Positions 1 to 9,754 of a stretch of DNA of 48,470 nt are shown here, piece by piece. The notes beneath the pieces were generated by a model. The model saw only the letters and a program-made list of their open reading frames with translations. It made no database searches and was not told the DNA's origin. How positions within the stretch are numbered: the stretch's first letter is position 1; each line of letters begins with the position of its first letter. Both the position numbers and the translations under genes were made by a program. This DNA is from JBOGGX01 sp050744245 (GTDB lineage: Bacteria > Actinomycetota > Acidimicrobiia > Acidimicrobiales > JBOGGX01), in assembly GCA_050744245.1 (NCBI GenBank), contig JBOGGX010000078.1:1-48470 (forward strand), read 5' to 3'.

Positions 1-2
1 CG

Positions 3-476
3 GCCGGGCTCATGGTCGTGACCAGTGCCATCGTTCTCGCGGTGGCGCCCCGCCCGGGTCAGCGGGCGAGCGGCCGCGCCGACCGGCCCGCGCTCGAGCG
101 CTCCGTCTCGACCACCACGACCGTCCGGCCCGCGGCGCCGACCACCACGACCAGCGCGGCGCCCGCGCCCGAGGTGCTCGGGCCAAACCTGATCGCCGTG
201 GGCAACGACCGTTATCAGGCCGGCGCGCCGAGCGACCAGGTCGTCATCGGCGACTGGGACTGCGACGGAGTGGCGACGGTGGCGTTGCTGCGGTCGGCCA
301 CGGGCGAGGTGTTCGTGTTCAACTCGTGGGCCACCGCCCGGCGCGAGCTCAGCGTCGCTCCGGTCGCGACCGTCCCCGGCGCGGTGGGCGCGGCGGCGCG
401 CGACCCTGACGGCGACGGATGTGCCGCCCTGGTCGTCGAACGCGCCGACGGCCACCTGATCGAGATCGAGCCGTGA
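3..476 (+). CDS. Secreted or membrane-anchored hypothetical protein, 5' truncated by the window edge
   Basis: I do not recognise this protein. The frame is open to the left edge. The first in-frame ATG (position 12) falls inside a hydrophobic stretch (MVVTSAIVLAVA), so the N-terminus probably lies outside the window and this is the end of a signal or anchor helix. A Thr/Pro/Ala-rich linker with TTTT runs follows, typical of actinobacterial exported proteins. After it comes a small domain with two Asp-rich loops (GDWDCDGVATVALL and DPDGDGCAALVV). These resemble FG-GAP/VCBS-like repeats that read out a numeric value, but the family assignment is only a guess. The stop overlaps the GTG of the next gene (GTGA), so the two are probably translationally coupled. 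Confidence 0.6.
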   Translation, partial: AGLMVVTSAIVLAVAPRPGQRASGRADRPALERSVSTTTTVRPAAPTTTTSAAPAPEVLGPNLIAVGNDRYQAGAPSDQVVIGDWDCDGVATVALLRSATGEVFVFNSWATARRELSVAPVATVPGAVGAAARDPDGDGCAALVVERADGHLIEIEP

Positions 477-1246
477 TCGCCGGCGCCTCATCGCCTCGTG
501 CGGCGACGGTGATCGCCACCGGCGCGACGCTGGTGACCGCAGTCGTCGGGCTGTCGTTGCTCGGTCGAGCCGACCTGGCCGCCCCACCCATCACCTCCGT
601 CGACGGCTGGCGATCATGGTTCGATGCTCGAGATCCGGCGGTCGCCGTCTTCGCCCTGGTACGCCTCGTCGCCCTGTGGATCGCCTGGTACCTGCTCGTC
701 GTCCTCGTCCTCGGTTTGCTCGCCCGGCTGTTCCGATGGCGATCGGCCGCCCGGGCGGTAGACGCGGTCACGCCGCCCGGGCTGCGGCGGGTCACCGCCG
801 CCCTGTTCGGCATCGGCTTGGTCGGCGTGACGGCCGGACCGCTGGCCGGCGAGGGCGGCGGCGCGCCCACGGAAACGTTGGTCGTGCTCGATGCCTTGGC
901 CCCGGCCGGCCCACCCGAGTCACTGGTCCCTCTGGATGACGAGGCCGGTGTGAGCGGGGGCGAGGCCACCCTGAGCATGCTCCCTCCAGACAAGCGGCAC
1001 CGGGTCGAGGAACCCGCACCGCCCCCGCTCGAGACCTGGATCGTGCGGGCGGGCGACCACCTCTGGTCGATCGCCGAGGCTCACCTGACCGAGGTCATGG
1101 GCCGTCCTCCCACCGATGCCGAGACCGCGCCCTACTGGCGGCTGCTGATCGAACACAACCGCTCCCGGCTCAGCCACCCGGACCAGCCCGATCTGCTCTT
1201 CGTCGGTCAATCGGTCGAGCTCCCTGATCCCGGTCCATCACGCTGA
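473..1246 (+). CDS. LysM-domain membrane protein
   Basis: This 257-residue protein has three hydrophobic segments in its first half (near residues 8-30, 60-85 and 105-125), then a Pro-rich stretch, then a C-terminal LysM module. The module begins WIVRAGDHLWSIAEAHL and ends FVGQSVELPDP, the usual LysM pattern for binding the N-acetylglucosamine backbone of peptidoglycan. The LysM loop contains an insertion (GRPPTDAETAPYWRLL) of a kind common in actinobacterial LysM proteins at the end of membrane proteins. I chose GTG 473 because it overlaps the previous stop in a GTGA junction; an in-frame ATG at 419 would overlap the previous gene by 58 bases. The product is probably anchored in the membrane with the LysM outside. 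Its precise role is unknown. Confidence 0.75.
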   Translation: MIAGASSPRAATVIATGATLVTAVVGLSLLGRADLAAPPITSVDGWRSWFDARDPAVAVFALVRLVALWIAWYLLVVLVLGLLARLFRWRSAARAVDAVTPPGLRRVTAALFGIGLVGVTAGPLAGEGGGAPTETLVVLDALAPAGPPESLVPLDDEAGVSGGEATLSMLPPDKRHRVEEPAPPPLETWIVRAGDHLWSIAEAHLTEVMGRPPTDAETAPYWRLLIEHNRSRLSHPDQPDLLFVGQSVELPDPGPSR

Positions 1247-1262
1247 CCCGTAGGGTCGGGTC

Positions 1263-2534
1263 GTGACGACGCGTCCGGCGGCGGCCGACGAACGAGCATC
1301 CCGAACCGCACCGGGAACGACGCGAGACCCCGGACGCCAAGGAACCGTCGGGGCCGCCGGGCCGCCGCGATCGCCGCCGTCCTCGGGGCGGTAGGGCTCG
1401 GGACCTCGGAGGCGTTGGCCCGGGCCCGCCAGCGACCGGGCCAGATCCCGGCGCTCTGGCAACGGATCGCGTTGAGCTCGGCCCTGGCCGCACCGTTGGC
1501 GTGGGCCGCCGCACGGTCCACGGGGTCCGGGCCGCTCGGCATCGCGGTGGCGGCCGGGACGGCGTGCGGTCTGATCGGGCTCAGGCCGCAGAAGGTTGCG
1601 CTCGGACCCGTGGTCGGCGCCACCGTCGGCGTCGCGGCCCGGGCGAGGCGACGCCAGGTGCCGGCCCCGGTGGTCGCCGGCACCACGGTGCTGACCTACC
1701 GCGGCCTGTCGGCGCTCATGTTCCGGGACGCCCAGGTCAGCCTGCTCGCCGAACGGGTCGGGCCGGACGACGTCCCCTTCGTCGTGCCGCTGCCCGCTCG
1801 TACCCGCTATGTCGGCACCGGCTCCGCGATCTGGCCGAGGTGCTCGGCGGCACCTACCGTCCCGCGGTGGCCGATCTCGGCATCGTCGGGTCGATCGACG
1901 AGCTGGACGGTCCTGAGTTCGATCCGGCCGCGGTCGCCCCACAGGTCCGCCGGTTCTATGAGCACACCACCCGCTTCTCGCTCGACATCGTCCCGGAGTG
2001 GCGGCTGCGGGTACGGCCCGGCTGTCTGCTCTACCGCTCGCTGGTGGCTCGCCCGCTGGGCCAGGCCAACGTGCCGATGAACCAGCGAGAGACCCTCCGG
2101 GGCATTCACAGCCGCATCGACGCGATCGTGCTCGACCGAGACGACGTCGTGAGCGTCCGGGGATGGATCCGGTCCTTCGCCGACACCGACGAACCGATCT
2201 ACACCGGGATCTACACGACCCATCGCGACGACCAGCGGGGCTACGTCAGCGTCGGCTTCCCGCTCCCTCAAGCGAGCTTCACCGCCACCCTGGCCCCCAG
2301 GACCCGCCCGGATGGGGGGCTCGTCCTTTCGTCCCGCAGCTCGCTCCCCGACCCGGCCACTACCTCACCTACATCGATCCGGTCACCGCCGAGCTGACCA
2401 CGCTGGCCGTGGCCGGGTTCGCGGAGGAGCTCGACGTTCACGAGGTCGACGGCGAGCTGCGCGCCGAGCACGCGTTCTGGGTGTTCGGCCTACCGTTTCT
2501 CGTGCTCCACTACCGCATGCGGCCCACGCCGTGA
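1263..2534 (+). pseudogene. Conserved hypothetical gene broken by three apparent one-base losses
   Basis: Three frames carry one continuous protein-like sequence. From GTG 1263 the frame hits TAG at 1392, while coding character moves to the next frame (AAAIAAVLGAVGLG) before that. It shifts again between about 1810 and 1825 (PLPARTRYVGTG to RDLAEVLGGTYR) and again at a run of six G (2314-2319), after which it reads ARPFVPQLAPRPGHYLTYID and ends at 2534. Each shift is repaired by adding one base; at 2314-2319 one extra G restores a smooth join. The conceptual product is about 420 residues, with hydrophobic helices at the N-terminus and a C-terminal region containing FYEHTTRFSLDIVPEWR and QANVPMNQRETLRGIHSRID. 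I recognise no enzyme family. Either the gene is decaying or the assembly has undercalled bases. It ends 15 bases before the convergent hemW stop. Confidence 0.6.
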
Positions 2535-2549
2535 CGAACGGCCGGCTGG

Positions 2550-3656
2550 TCAGCGGAGGCGCAGCGCCACCTCGCTGGCCAGCAGCCGTCCCCGCACCGT
2601 GAGCACGGCCCGGCCATCGTCGACCTCGACCAGCCCGTCGAGCTCGTCGACCGGCAGCGAGGAGCTGGGCACGCCATCGGCGGTTCGCACCGCCAGCTGC
2701 AGCGCCTCGAGCCGACGCTCGTCGGCGGCCAGCCGTTCCCCGGCCGCCTCGGCCGATCGCCCGGCGTCGATCGCGGCCAGGTAGCGCTCGGGCGTGCGCA
2801 CGTTCCACCAGCGCCGGCCGCCTCGATGCGAGTGGGCCGCACAGCCGCAACCGAGATACTCCCCTTCCCGCCAGTAGAGGAGATTGTGCCGGCACCGGTG
2901 CCCCGGCCTCGACCAGTTCGAGATCTCGTACCACTCGAGACCCGCCCGGCCCAGCAGCTCGGCCGCCAACAGGTACTTGTCGGCCTGGTCGTCGTCGTCC
3001 GGCCAGCGCGACGGGTCATCGGCCAGGGCGGTACCTGGTTCCACGGTCAGCCCGTAGGCGCTCACGTGCGGCGGCTCGAGCGCCACGACCTCGTCGAGGC
3101 TCCGTCGCCAGTCGGCGACGCTCTCGCCCGCCCCGCCGTAGATCAGGTCGACGTTCCAGTTGGTGAACCCGACGGCCCTCGCCGACTCAATGGACCGGCG
3201 GACGTTGTCGGGGTCGTGGGTCCGACCCAGTGCCTTGAGCACGTGGGGGAGCATCGACTGCACCCCGAAGGACAGCCGGTTGACGCCACCTTCGGCATAG
3301 GTGTCGAGCAGCGGCTCGGTCACGGTGTCCGGGTTGCACTCGACGGTGACCTCGGCATCGACGGTCACCGGGACGGCGGCGACGACCGCCATCAGGCCGG
3401 CCGCCGGCACGAGCGACGGCGTGCCGCCGCCGACGAAGACGCTCGTCGCCTCGGGCATCCCGGCCGCCACCGCCCGTTCCACCTCGCGTCGGCAGGCGTC
3501 GAGATAGCCGTCGACGAGGTGGGCGCGGCCGGTCCAGGTGGCGAAGGCGCAGTAGTCGCACCGATGGGCGCAGAACGGCACGTGGATGTACACGCCGAAG
3601 CCTTCGCCCCGGCCGGGCGGCCCCTCGGTCCGGTTGACGACCGCGTCGGACGTCAC
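2550..3656 (-). CDS. hemW: Radical SAM protein HemW (coproporphyrinogen III oxidase-like)
   Basis: The 368-residue product has the radical SAM cluster motif CX3CX2C at C29, C33 and C36 (PFCAHRCDYCAF) and the SAM-binding GGGTPS segment. It also has the HemW/HemN-type NRLSFGVQS and GCGCAAHSH segments. HemW proteins bind heme and are thought to deliver it to acceptor proteins; they lack the fourth cysteine of the true oxygen-independent oxidase HemN, and this one shows only the three-Cys form. GTG 3656 was chosen because it overlaps the bldD stop in a GTGA junction; an upstream ATG at 3725 would lie inside bldD. It is the last gene of the lepA-hrcA-dnaJ-rsmE-bldD-hemW run. In many actinobacteria hemW sits directly after lepA, so its position behind bldD is a rearrangement. 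Confidence 0.9.
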   Translation of the reverse strand: MTSDAVVNRTEGPPGRGEGFGVYIHVPFCAHRCDYCAFATWTGRAHLVDGYLDACRREVERAVAAGMPEATSVFVGGGTPSLVPAAGLMAVVAAVPVTVDAEVTVECNPDTVTEPLLDTYAEGGVNRLSFGVQSMLPHVLKALGRTHDPDNVRRSIESARAVGFTNWNVDLIYGGAGESVADWRRSLDEVVALEPPHVSAYGLTVEPGTALADDPSRWPDDDDQADKYLLAAELLGRAGLEWYEISNWSRPGHRCRHNLLYWREGEYLGCGCAAHSHRGGRRWWNVRTPERYLAAIDAGRSAEAAGERLAADERRLEALQLAVRTADGVPSSSLPVDELDGLVEVDDGRAVLTVRGRLLASEVALRLR

Positions 3657-4183
3657 GGCTGGTAGAGCAGGCCCTTCTCGTCGAGGAGCGGCCTGATCCC
3701 GTCGCCGTCGGTGTGGAAGATGCACGCCAGGGCCCTGATGTCGTCGCGCCGGATGGTGAGCATCCTGCCGTTGAAGTCCTGCCGCTCCACCTGGATCATC
3801 TCCAGGTAGTGGTTGAGCATCACGCCCTCGGGCGAGCTCAGCTCGCGGGCCTGCCCCAGGTCGATGGTGATCGTTCCCGTTGGTGGCCGCCGCCGGGCCG
3901 ACGAGCCCTGGCGGCTGGGTTCGACCTCGGGCGCCGGCGGCTCGATCGGCAGCAACTGGTCGACGGGCACGTGATAGAAGCGGGCCAGACGCTGGAGCCG
4001 AGGGACGGAGATGGCCCGCTCACCCCGCTCGTAGGCACCCAGAGCCGATGCCTTGAACTCCGACTCCGACTGGCCCTCGACGTCCTGGAGCGACAAACCC
4101 TTCTGACGTCGGATGGCGCGCAACCTTCGACCCAGCTGGAGGCCGTAGCCGTCCGGCTGCGCCCACTCGTCTTCCTCCCGCAT
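3653..4183 (-). CDS. bldD: BldD-type transcriptional regulator with c-di-GMP-binding signature
   Basis: The 176-residue protein has an N-terminal XRE-type helix-turn-helix (residues about 14-80: LGRRLRAIRRQKGLSLQDVE, then ALGAYERGERAISVPRLQRLARFY). The C-terminal domain spans about 118-176. This arrangement and the local sequence match Streptomyces BldD. The C-terminal domain carries RQD (134-136), eight residues, then RRDD (145-148), exactly the RXD-X8-RXXD signature through which BldD binds tetrameric cyclic di-GMP to become a DNA-binding dimer. In Streptomyces, BldD represses developmental genes; what it controls here is unknown. It sits 96 bases after rsmE and overlaps hemW by four bases. 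ATG 4183 is the longest start, but a GGGAG directly abuts it, so the true start is not certain. Confidence 0.9.
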   Translation of the reverse strand: MREEDEWAQPDGYGLQLGRRLRAIRRQKGLSLQDVEGQSESEFKASALGAYERGERAISVPRLQRLARFYHVPVDQLLPIEPPAPEVEPSRQGSSARRRPPTGTITIDLGQARELSSPEGVMLNHYLEMIQVERQDFNGRMLTIRRDDIRALACIFHTDGDGIRPLLDEKGLLYQP

Positions 4184-4279
4184 CTCCCAGAACCCCCCGA
4201 AGCGTGTGGTGACGGCACTTCGAGCGCGCGGACCCGGACCAATCGTACGGTGACGGCCCGCCGGTCGGCAACGACAACG

Positions 4280-4996
4280 TCACGCCGGGTGGACCACGCC
4301 GGCGCGCAGCCCGGCGAGCAGCAGACCGGCCGCCACCGCCGCGGTCTCGGCCCGGAGGACGTGGGGGCCGAGCCCGACATGGGGGACGTCGACGTCGATC
4401 TCGCCCGGTGACCAGCCTCCTTCCGGGCCGACCAGGATCACCGGGCGGTCGAGGGTCGGGGGCGGACCGAGCCGCTCGGCCAGCGCTGCACCCGGGATGG
4501 CCACGGCGTCGGCGAACTCGGTCAGCCGGTCGACCTTGGGGAGCCAGACCCGCCGACATTGCATCGCCGACGCCCGGGCGACCCTCGAGAGCCGGCGGTG
4601 CTGCCGGACGGCCCGATCGGCGTCCCAGCGCACGACGGAGCGTTCGGCAGCGAAGGGCACGATGCGATCGACGCCGGCCTCGGTGAGCTTCTGGACCACC
4701 CACTCCGGGCGCTCGTTCTTGACCGGCGCGAAGCACACGGTGAGGAGCGGTGTGGGTCGGGCGACGTGATGGATGGCCCCGTCGGGCTCGGGCGGGCGGC
4801 CGGGGACGAGCCGAGCCATCCGCCACGCCCCGGCCCCGTCGGACAGCGTCACCAGATCGCCGGCCGCGAGCCGCAGCACCCGTTCCAGATGGTGACGGTC
4901 GGGATCGGACGGCACGGGGCGGTCGAGGTCGGTGACGAAGACATGGGCCCGGGCACCGGTCGCGACCGGGTCGGGCGCTCGTCCGGCGTCGGCCAT
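4280..4996 (-). CDS. rsmE: 16S rRNA (uracil-1498-N3)-methyltransferase RsmE
   Basis: RsmE uses S-adenosylmethionine to methylate N3 of U1498 in 16S rRNA. The 238-residue product has an N-terminal PUA-like region (HHLERVLRLAAGDLVTLSDGAG) and a SPOUT methyltransferase domain. The domain ends in the two diagnostic knot motifs, ILVGPEGGWSPGEID and LGPHVLRAETAAVAAGLL. A central segment, CFAPVKNERPEWVVQKLTEAGV, matches the family pattern in which a Lys and the following helix contact substrate. It follows dnaJ after 24 bases, the order seen across actinobacteria. Length and motifs are normal and the start is a plain ATG. Confidence 0.93.
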   Translation of the reverse strand: MADAGRAPDPVATGARAHVFVTDLDRPVPSDPDRHHLERVLRLAAGDLVTLSDGAGAWRMARLVPGRPPEPDGAIHHVARPTPLLTVCFAPVKNERPEWVVQKLTEAGVDRIVPFAAERSVVRWDADRAVRQHRRLSRVARASAMQCRRVWLPKVDRLTEFADAVAIPGAALAERLGPPPTLDRPVILVGPEGGWSPGEIDVDVPHVGLGPHVLRAETAAVAAGLLLAGLRAGVVHPA

Positions 4997-5020
4997 GGCC
5001 CGGTGTCGCGGCTCGGCGGT

Positions 5021-6154
5021 CTAGGTGAAGGCCGACTTGACCCGCGAGAAGAAACCCTTGCCGTCGGGCGGCGCGACCGGCTCACCCCGCAGCTCGGCCA
5101 GCCGGCGCAGCAGGTCCTCCTCCTCGTCGCTCATCTCGTCGGGCACGTCGACGACGACCCGGACGACGAGGTCGCCCCGGCCCCGTCCGCCGAGCCGGGG
5201 GACGCCCCGCCCCCGCAACCGGAAGGTGCGACCGGACTGCGTTCCCTTCGGGACGACCAGCTCCTCGTCGCCGTCCAGCGTCTCGAACGGCAGGGCGACG
5301 CCCAGGGCGGCCTGGGTCAGGGCCACGTGGACCTCGCTCATCAGATCGTGCTCGTGGCGCTCGAACCTCGCATGGGGCCTGGCCTTGACATGGACATAGA
5401 GGTCGCCGTAGCCGCCGGCGCGGACGCCGGCCGCCCCGCGGCCCGGCAGTCGAAGGGTCGAACCGGTGTCGACGCCGGCCGGGATGTCGACCGTGTAGGA
5501 CCGGTCGGCCATGGTTCGACCCTCGCCCCGGCACTCCTGGCACGGGTGCTCGATGACCCTCCCGAAGCCGTCGCACCGGGGGCAACGACCGGCGGTGACC
5601 ATCTGACCGAGGATCGACTGGCGCACTCGACGAACCTGGCCGGTACCGCCGCAGTCTCGGCACGGCGCCGCCTGCGTTCCCGGGGCGGCGCCGCTCGCCT
5701 CGCACGCCTCGCACGCCACGGCCGTGCGCACGCTCAGCTCCTTCTCGCCACCGAAGACGGCGGTCTCGAAATCGAGTTCGACCACCACCTCGAGGTCGCT
5801 ACCCCGCAGATTGACCCTCCGGCCCCCACCGGCGGCCCCTCCCGCGAAGCCGCCGCCACCACCGAAGAACGCGTCGAAGATGTCGCCCAGCCCGCCACCG
5901 AAACCGAACGGGTCGGCCCCGGCCCCGGCCGGGCCGCCCATGCCGTCGGGGCCGACGATGTCGTAGCGACGACGTTTGTCCGGGTCGGACAGGACCTCGT
6001 AGGCGATGGCCACCTCCTTGAAGCGGGCCTCGGCCTGGGGATCGGGATTCGCGTCGGGGTGGAGCTCCCGGGCGAGCTGCCGGTAGGCCCGCTTGATCTC
6101 CTCGGGGCTGGCGTTGCGAGCCACGCCGAGCATCTCGTAGTAGTCGGTCGGCAA
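5021..6154 (-). CDS. dnaJ: Chaperone DnaJ
   Basis: This is a full-length type I J-protein (377 residues). The J domain holds HPD at 32-34, the loop that stimulates DnaK ATPase. A Gly/Phe-rich linker (about 68-112) follows, with many GGG runs. The zinc-binding domain has four Cys motifs: CEACEASG (148-155), CRDCGGTG (165-172), CPRCDGFG (191-198) and CQECRGEG (205-212). The first departs from CXXCXGXG by having Ala for the first Gly, but all eight cysteines are present. The C-terminal substrate-binding domains follow (about 215-350). It starts three bases after the hrcA stop, so the two are cotranscribed. No dnaK or grpE is nearby, which suggests a second DnaJ paired with DnaK elsewhere, as in other actinobacteria. 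Confidence 0.95.
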   Translation of the reverse strand: MPTDYYEMLGVARNASPEEIKRAYRQLARELHPDANPDPQAEARFKEVAIAYEVLSDPDKRRRYDIVGPDGMGGPAGAGADPFGFGGGLGDIFDAFFGGGGGFAGGAAGGGRRVNLRGSDLEVVVELDFETAVFGGEKELSVRTAVACEACEASGAAPGTQAAPCRDCGGTGQVRRVRQSILGQMVTAGRCPRCDGFGRVIEHPCQECRGEGRTMADRSYTVDIPAGVDTGSTLRLPGRGAAGVRAGGYGDLYVHVKARPHARFERHEHDLMSEVHVALTQAALGVALPFETLDGDEELVVPKGTQSGRTFRLRGRGVPRLGGRGRGDLVVRVVVDVPDEMSDEEEDLLRRLAELRGEPVAPPDGKGFFSRVKSAFT

Positions 6155-6157
6155 CGA

Positions 6158-7177
6158 TCAGCCCTCGGTGAGGTGTCGGCCGAGGCGCTGGCCGACGACG
6201 GCCACGGCCGCCATGGCCTGGGGGTAGTTCATGCGCGTCGGCCCGAGGATGCCCACCGTTCCGGTCGGCTCCCCCTCGACCGTGTAGGGCGCGACGATCA
6301 CCGAGCACTCGGCCAGCGGCTCGAGCCCGGTCTCGCTGCCGATGGCGACGTGAAGGCCTCGGTCGAGCACGCTGCGCAGCAGGGTGACGACGACGAACTG
6401 GTGCTCGAGGAGGTCGAGCACCTGGCGCACGGTCTCGACCGCCTCGAAGCCGGCGGCCACCCGGGCGGCACCGCCGACGAAAACCTGATCGTCGGAGTCG
6501 ACGTCGGTGGCCAGGGCGGTGACGGTGGCGCCGATGACGGCATCGGTGAGGTCGTCGCCCGTGCTGGGGGCGGGGTCTGTGGATCCCGACAGGGGCTGTC
6601 CGGCAAGGTGCGCGGTCAGGAGTCCCGAGGCGGTGGCGAGCCGGTCGTCGCCGATGTCGGTGGCCAGCTCGAGCGAACGACGCTCGATCACGCCGTTGCT
6701 GAGCACGACGACGGCCAGCGCAACGCGGGGCGAGAGCCCGACGAGCTGGACCGACCGGATCGTGGCCCGCTCGGTCGGCGGGGCGGTGACGACGGCGGTG
6801 TAGTGGGTCACGTCGGACAGCAGCCGGCTGGTGTCGTGGAGCAGCTGTTCGAGCTGGCCGTGGGTCTGGGCGAAGAACGTGCGGACCTGCGCGACCTGGC
6901 TCGGCCCGAGCCGGCCGGGTCCCGGCAACGACTCGATGACGTGGTCGACGAAATAGCGATAGCCCTTCTCGGTGGGAATGCGGCCGGCGCTGGTGTGTGG
7001 CTGGCGGAGGTAGCCGTCCTGTTCCAGGGTCGCCATCTCGTTGCGGACGGTCGCCGACGACACGTTGACCCCCGTCGCCCGGGCGACGTGGCCCGACCCC
7101 ACCGGCTGGGCGGTCTCGATGTACTCCTCGACCACCGCCCGCAGGATCGAGGCCTTTCGTTCGTCGAGCATCGTCAT
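6158..7177 (-). CDS. hrcA: Heat-inducible transcription repressor HrcA
   Basis: HrcA represses heat-shock genes by binding the CIRCE inverted repeat. The 339-residue protein has the N-terminal winged helix with the family motif VSSATVRNEMATLEQDGYL followed by QPHTSAGRIPTEKGYR. A GAF-like sensor domain runs to the C-terminus and ends with the typical GTVGILGPTRMNYPQAMAAV. It lies 58 bases after lepA and three before dnaJ. I searched the 58-base gap and the region before lepA for CIRCE (TTAGCACTC with its inverted partner) and found none, so HrcA does not appear to control its own operon through a standard site here. Its targets (groES/groEL are usual) are outside the window. Confidence 0.95.
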   Translation of the reverse strand: MTMLDERKASILRAVVEEYIETAQPVGSGHVARATGVNVSSATVRNEMATLEQDGYLRQPHTSAGRIPTEKGYRYFVDHVIESLPGPGRLGPSQVAQVRTFFAQTHGQLEQLLHDTSRLLSDVTHYTAVVTAPPTERATIRSVQLVGLSPRVALAVVVLSNGVIERRSLELATDIGDDRLATASGLLTAHLAGQPLSGSTDPAPSTGDDLTDAVIGATVTALATDVDSDDQVFVGGAARVAAGFEAVETVRQVLDLLEHQFVVVTLLRSVLDRGLHVAIGSETGLEPLAECSVIVAPYTVEGEPTGTVGILGPTRMNYPQAMAAVAVVGQRLGRHLTEG

Positions 7178-7235
7178 CAGTGTCGCCCTCGGCCCTGGGT
7201 CGGGTCGTGGTGGATAACGATGATATCGACGGTGG

Positions 7236-9017
<1,782 letters not shown>

Positions 9018-9075
9018 CGGAGCCTCGCGACGCTAGCAACGGGCGGTCGCACATCCGCCGTTCATGTGGGTCGGT

Positions 9076-9105
9076 GTGACAGGTCGGCGGCCGAGCCGGT
9101 AGCCT
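9076..9105 (+). promoter_or_regulatory. Probable promoter of rpsT
   Basis: GTGACA at 9076-9081, an 18-base spacer, then TAGCCT at 9100-9105 fit a vegetative actinobacterial promoter. The same TAGCCTGTCG box occurs just before tRNA-Ala (27997-28006). Transcription would begin near 9112 and leave a leader of about 95 bases before rpsT. The leader contains a GC-rich inverted repeat (GCCGGC arms around 9119-9138) that could fold. A second possible -10 (TATCCT, 9162-9167) lacks a good -35. The 190-base gap also must hold the divergent lepA promoter, which I could not place. Confidence 0.45.
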
Positions 9106-9207
9106 GTCGCACTCGTTGTGCCGGCGGGCGAAGCCGGCGCAGCTCACTCTCCAGCCGCTCGTATCCTGCCCGTGCCGCCCAGCGGGCGACGACCCGAGGA
9201 ACTCCAC

Positions 9208-9534
9208 GTGGCCAACATCAAGAGCCAGATCAAGCGCAACAAGCAGAACGAGAAGCGCCGCCTGCGCAACCAGGCGACGCGCTCCGAGCTCAAGACCAGG
9301 GTCAAGCGCGCCACCGCCGCAGCCGAGCAGGGGGGCGACGACGCCACCGAGCTGACCCAGGACGCGGTCAAGAAGCTCGACAAGGCGGCCGAGAAGGGGA
9401 TCATCCACAAGAACCAAGCCGCCCGGCGCAAGTCACGACTCCTGCGGCGGGTCAACGCGGCCGAGGCCGACATCGCCGCGGCCGACGCCGAGGCGGACGC
9501 CGAGACCGACGACTCCGACGCGGCGTCCGGCTGA
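9208..9534 (+). CDS. rpsT: 30S ribosomal protein S20
   Basis: The start is GTG 9208 (protein begins MANIKSQIKRNKQNEKRR), eight bases after a GAGGA. An in-frame upstream start would add 30 residues with no S20 character. The product is 108 residues. The first 85 are classic S20, an all-alpha, Lys/Arg-rich protein that binds the 5' domain of 16S rRNA, with the conserved KAAEKGIIHKNQAARRKSRL. The last ~22 residues are an acidic Ala/Asp/Glu extension (AEADAETDDSDAASG) absent from shorter S20s. The stop codon lies in the loop of a hairpin formed by a direct repeat. It faces holA, with about 220 bases between the two stops. Confidence 0.95.
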   Translation: MANIKSQIKRNKQNEKRRLRNQATRSELKTRVKRATAAAEQGGDDATELTQDAVKKLDKAAEKGIIHKNQAARRKSRLLRRVNAAEADIAAADAEADAETDDSDAASG

Positions 9535-9593
9535 GCCCGCCGGAGCAGCCCAGCGACCCGGCCACGGCGCCGTCCGGCTGAGCCCGCCGGAGC
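9524..9593 (+). repeat. Two 23-bp direct repeats, each a small hairpin, at the end of rpsT
   Basis: Identical 23-base copies lie at 9524-9546 and 9571-9593, 47 bases apart start to start. Each contains arms TCCGGC and GCCGGA around a 7-base loop TGAGCCC. In the first copy the loop carries the rpsT stop codon, so the last Ser-Gly codons and stop are part of the repeat. The second copy is non-coding. They may act as tandem terminators or mRNA-stabilising hairpins; no T-tract follows. Confidence 0.7.
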
Positions 9594-9599
9594 GAACCC

Positions 9600-9626
9600 C
9601 GGCCGAGAAAGCCGAACCCTCGGCCG
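9600..9626 (+). terminator. Hairpin between convergent rpsT and holA
   Basis: An 8-base stem (CGGCCGAG with CTCGGCCG) closes an 11-base loop at 9600-9626. A weaker ACCCC/GGGGT hairpin follows at 9646-9659. Neither has a U-tract, as is usual for high-GC actinobacterial terminators, so the call rests on position between convergent genes and on stem strength. The rest of 9535-9754 shows no gene. Confidence 0.45.
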
Positions 9627-9754
9627 AGGCCCGAACCACCGCCAGACCCCCCTCGGGGTGTTCACGTCGGCGCCGCTCAAGGCCGGGCCCCCGTCTGCCC
9701 GCCCTGGCCTACCCGCCGATCGGGCAACGCAGATGCCGAGCCCGCGCCTGGGCG

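Noticed and set aside
40..200. Thr-rich and Pro/Ala-rich stretches as possible cell-surface repeats or phase-variable sites
   Set aside because: They are ordinary linkers of exported actinobacterial proteins with irregular codons and no long exact repeats.
7178..7235. Possible CIRCE operator before hrcA
   Set aside because: No TTAGCACTC/GAGTGCTAA-like pair on either strand.
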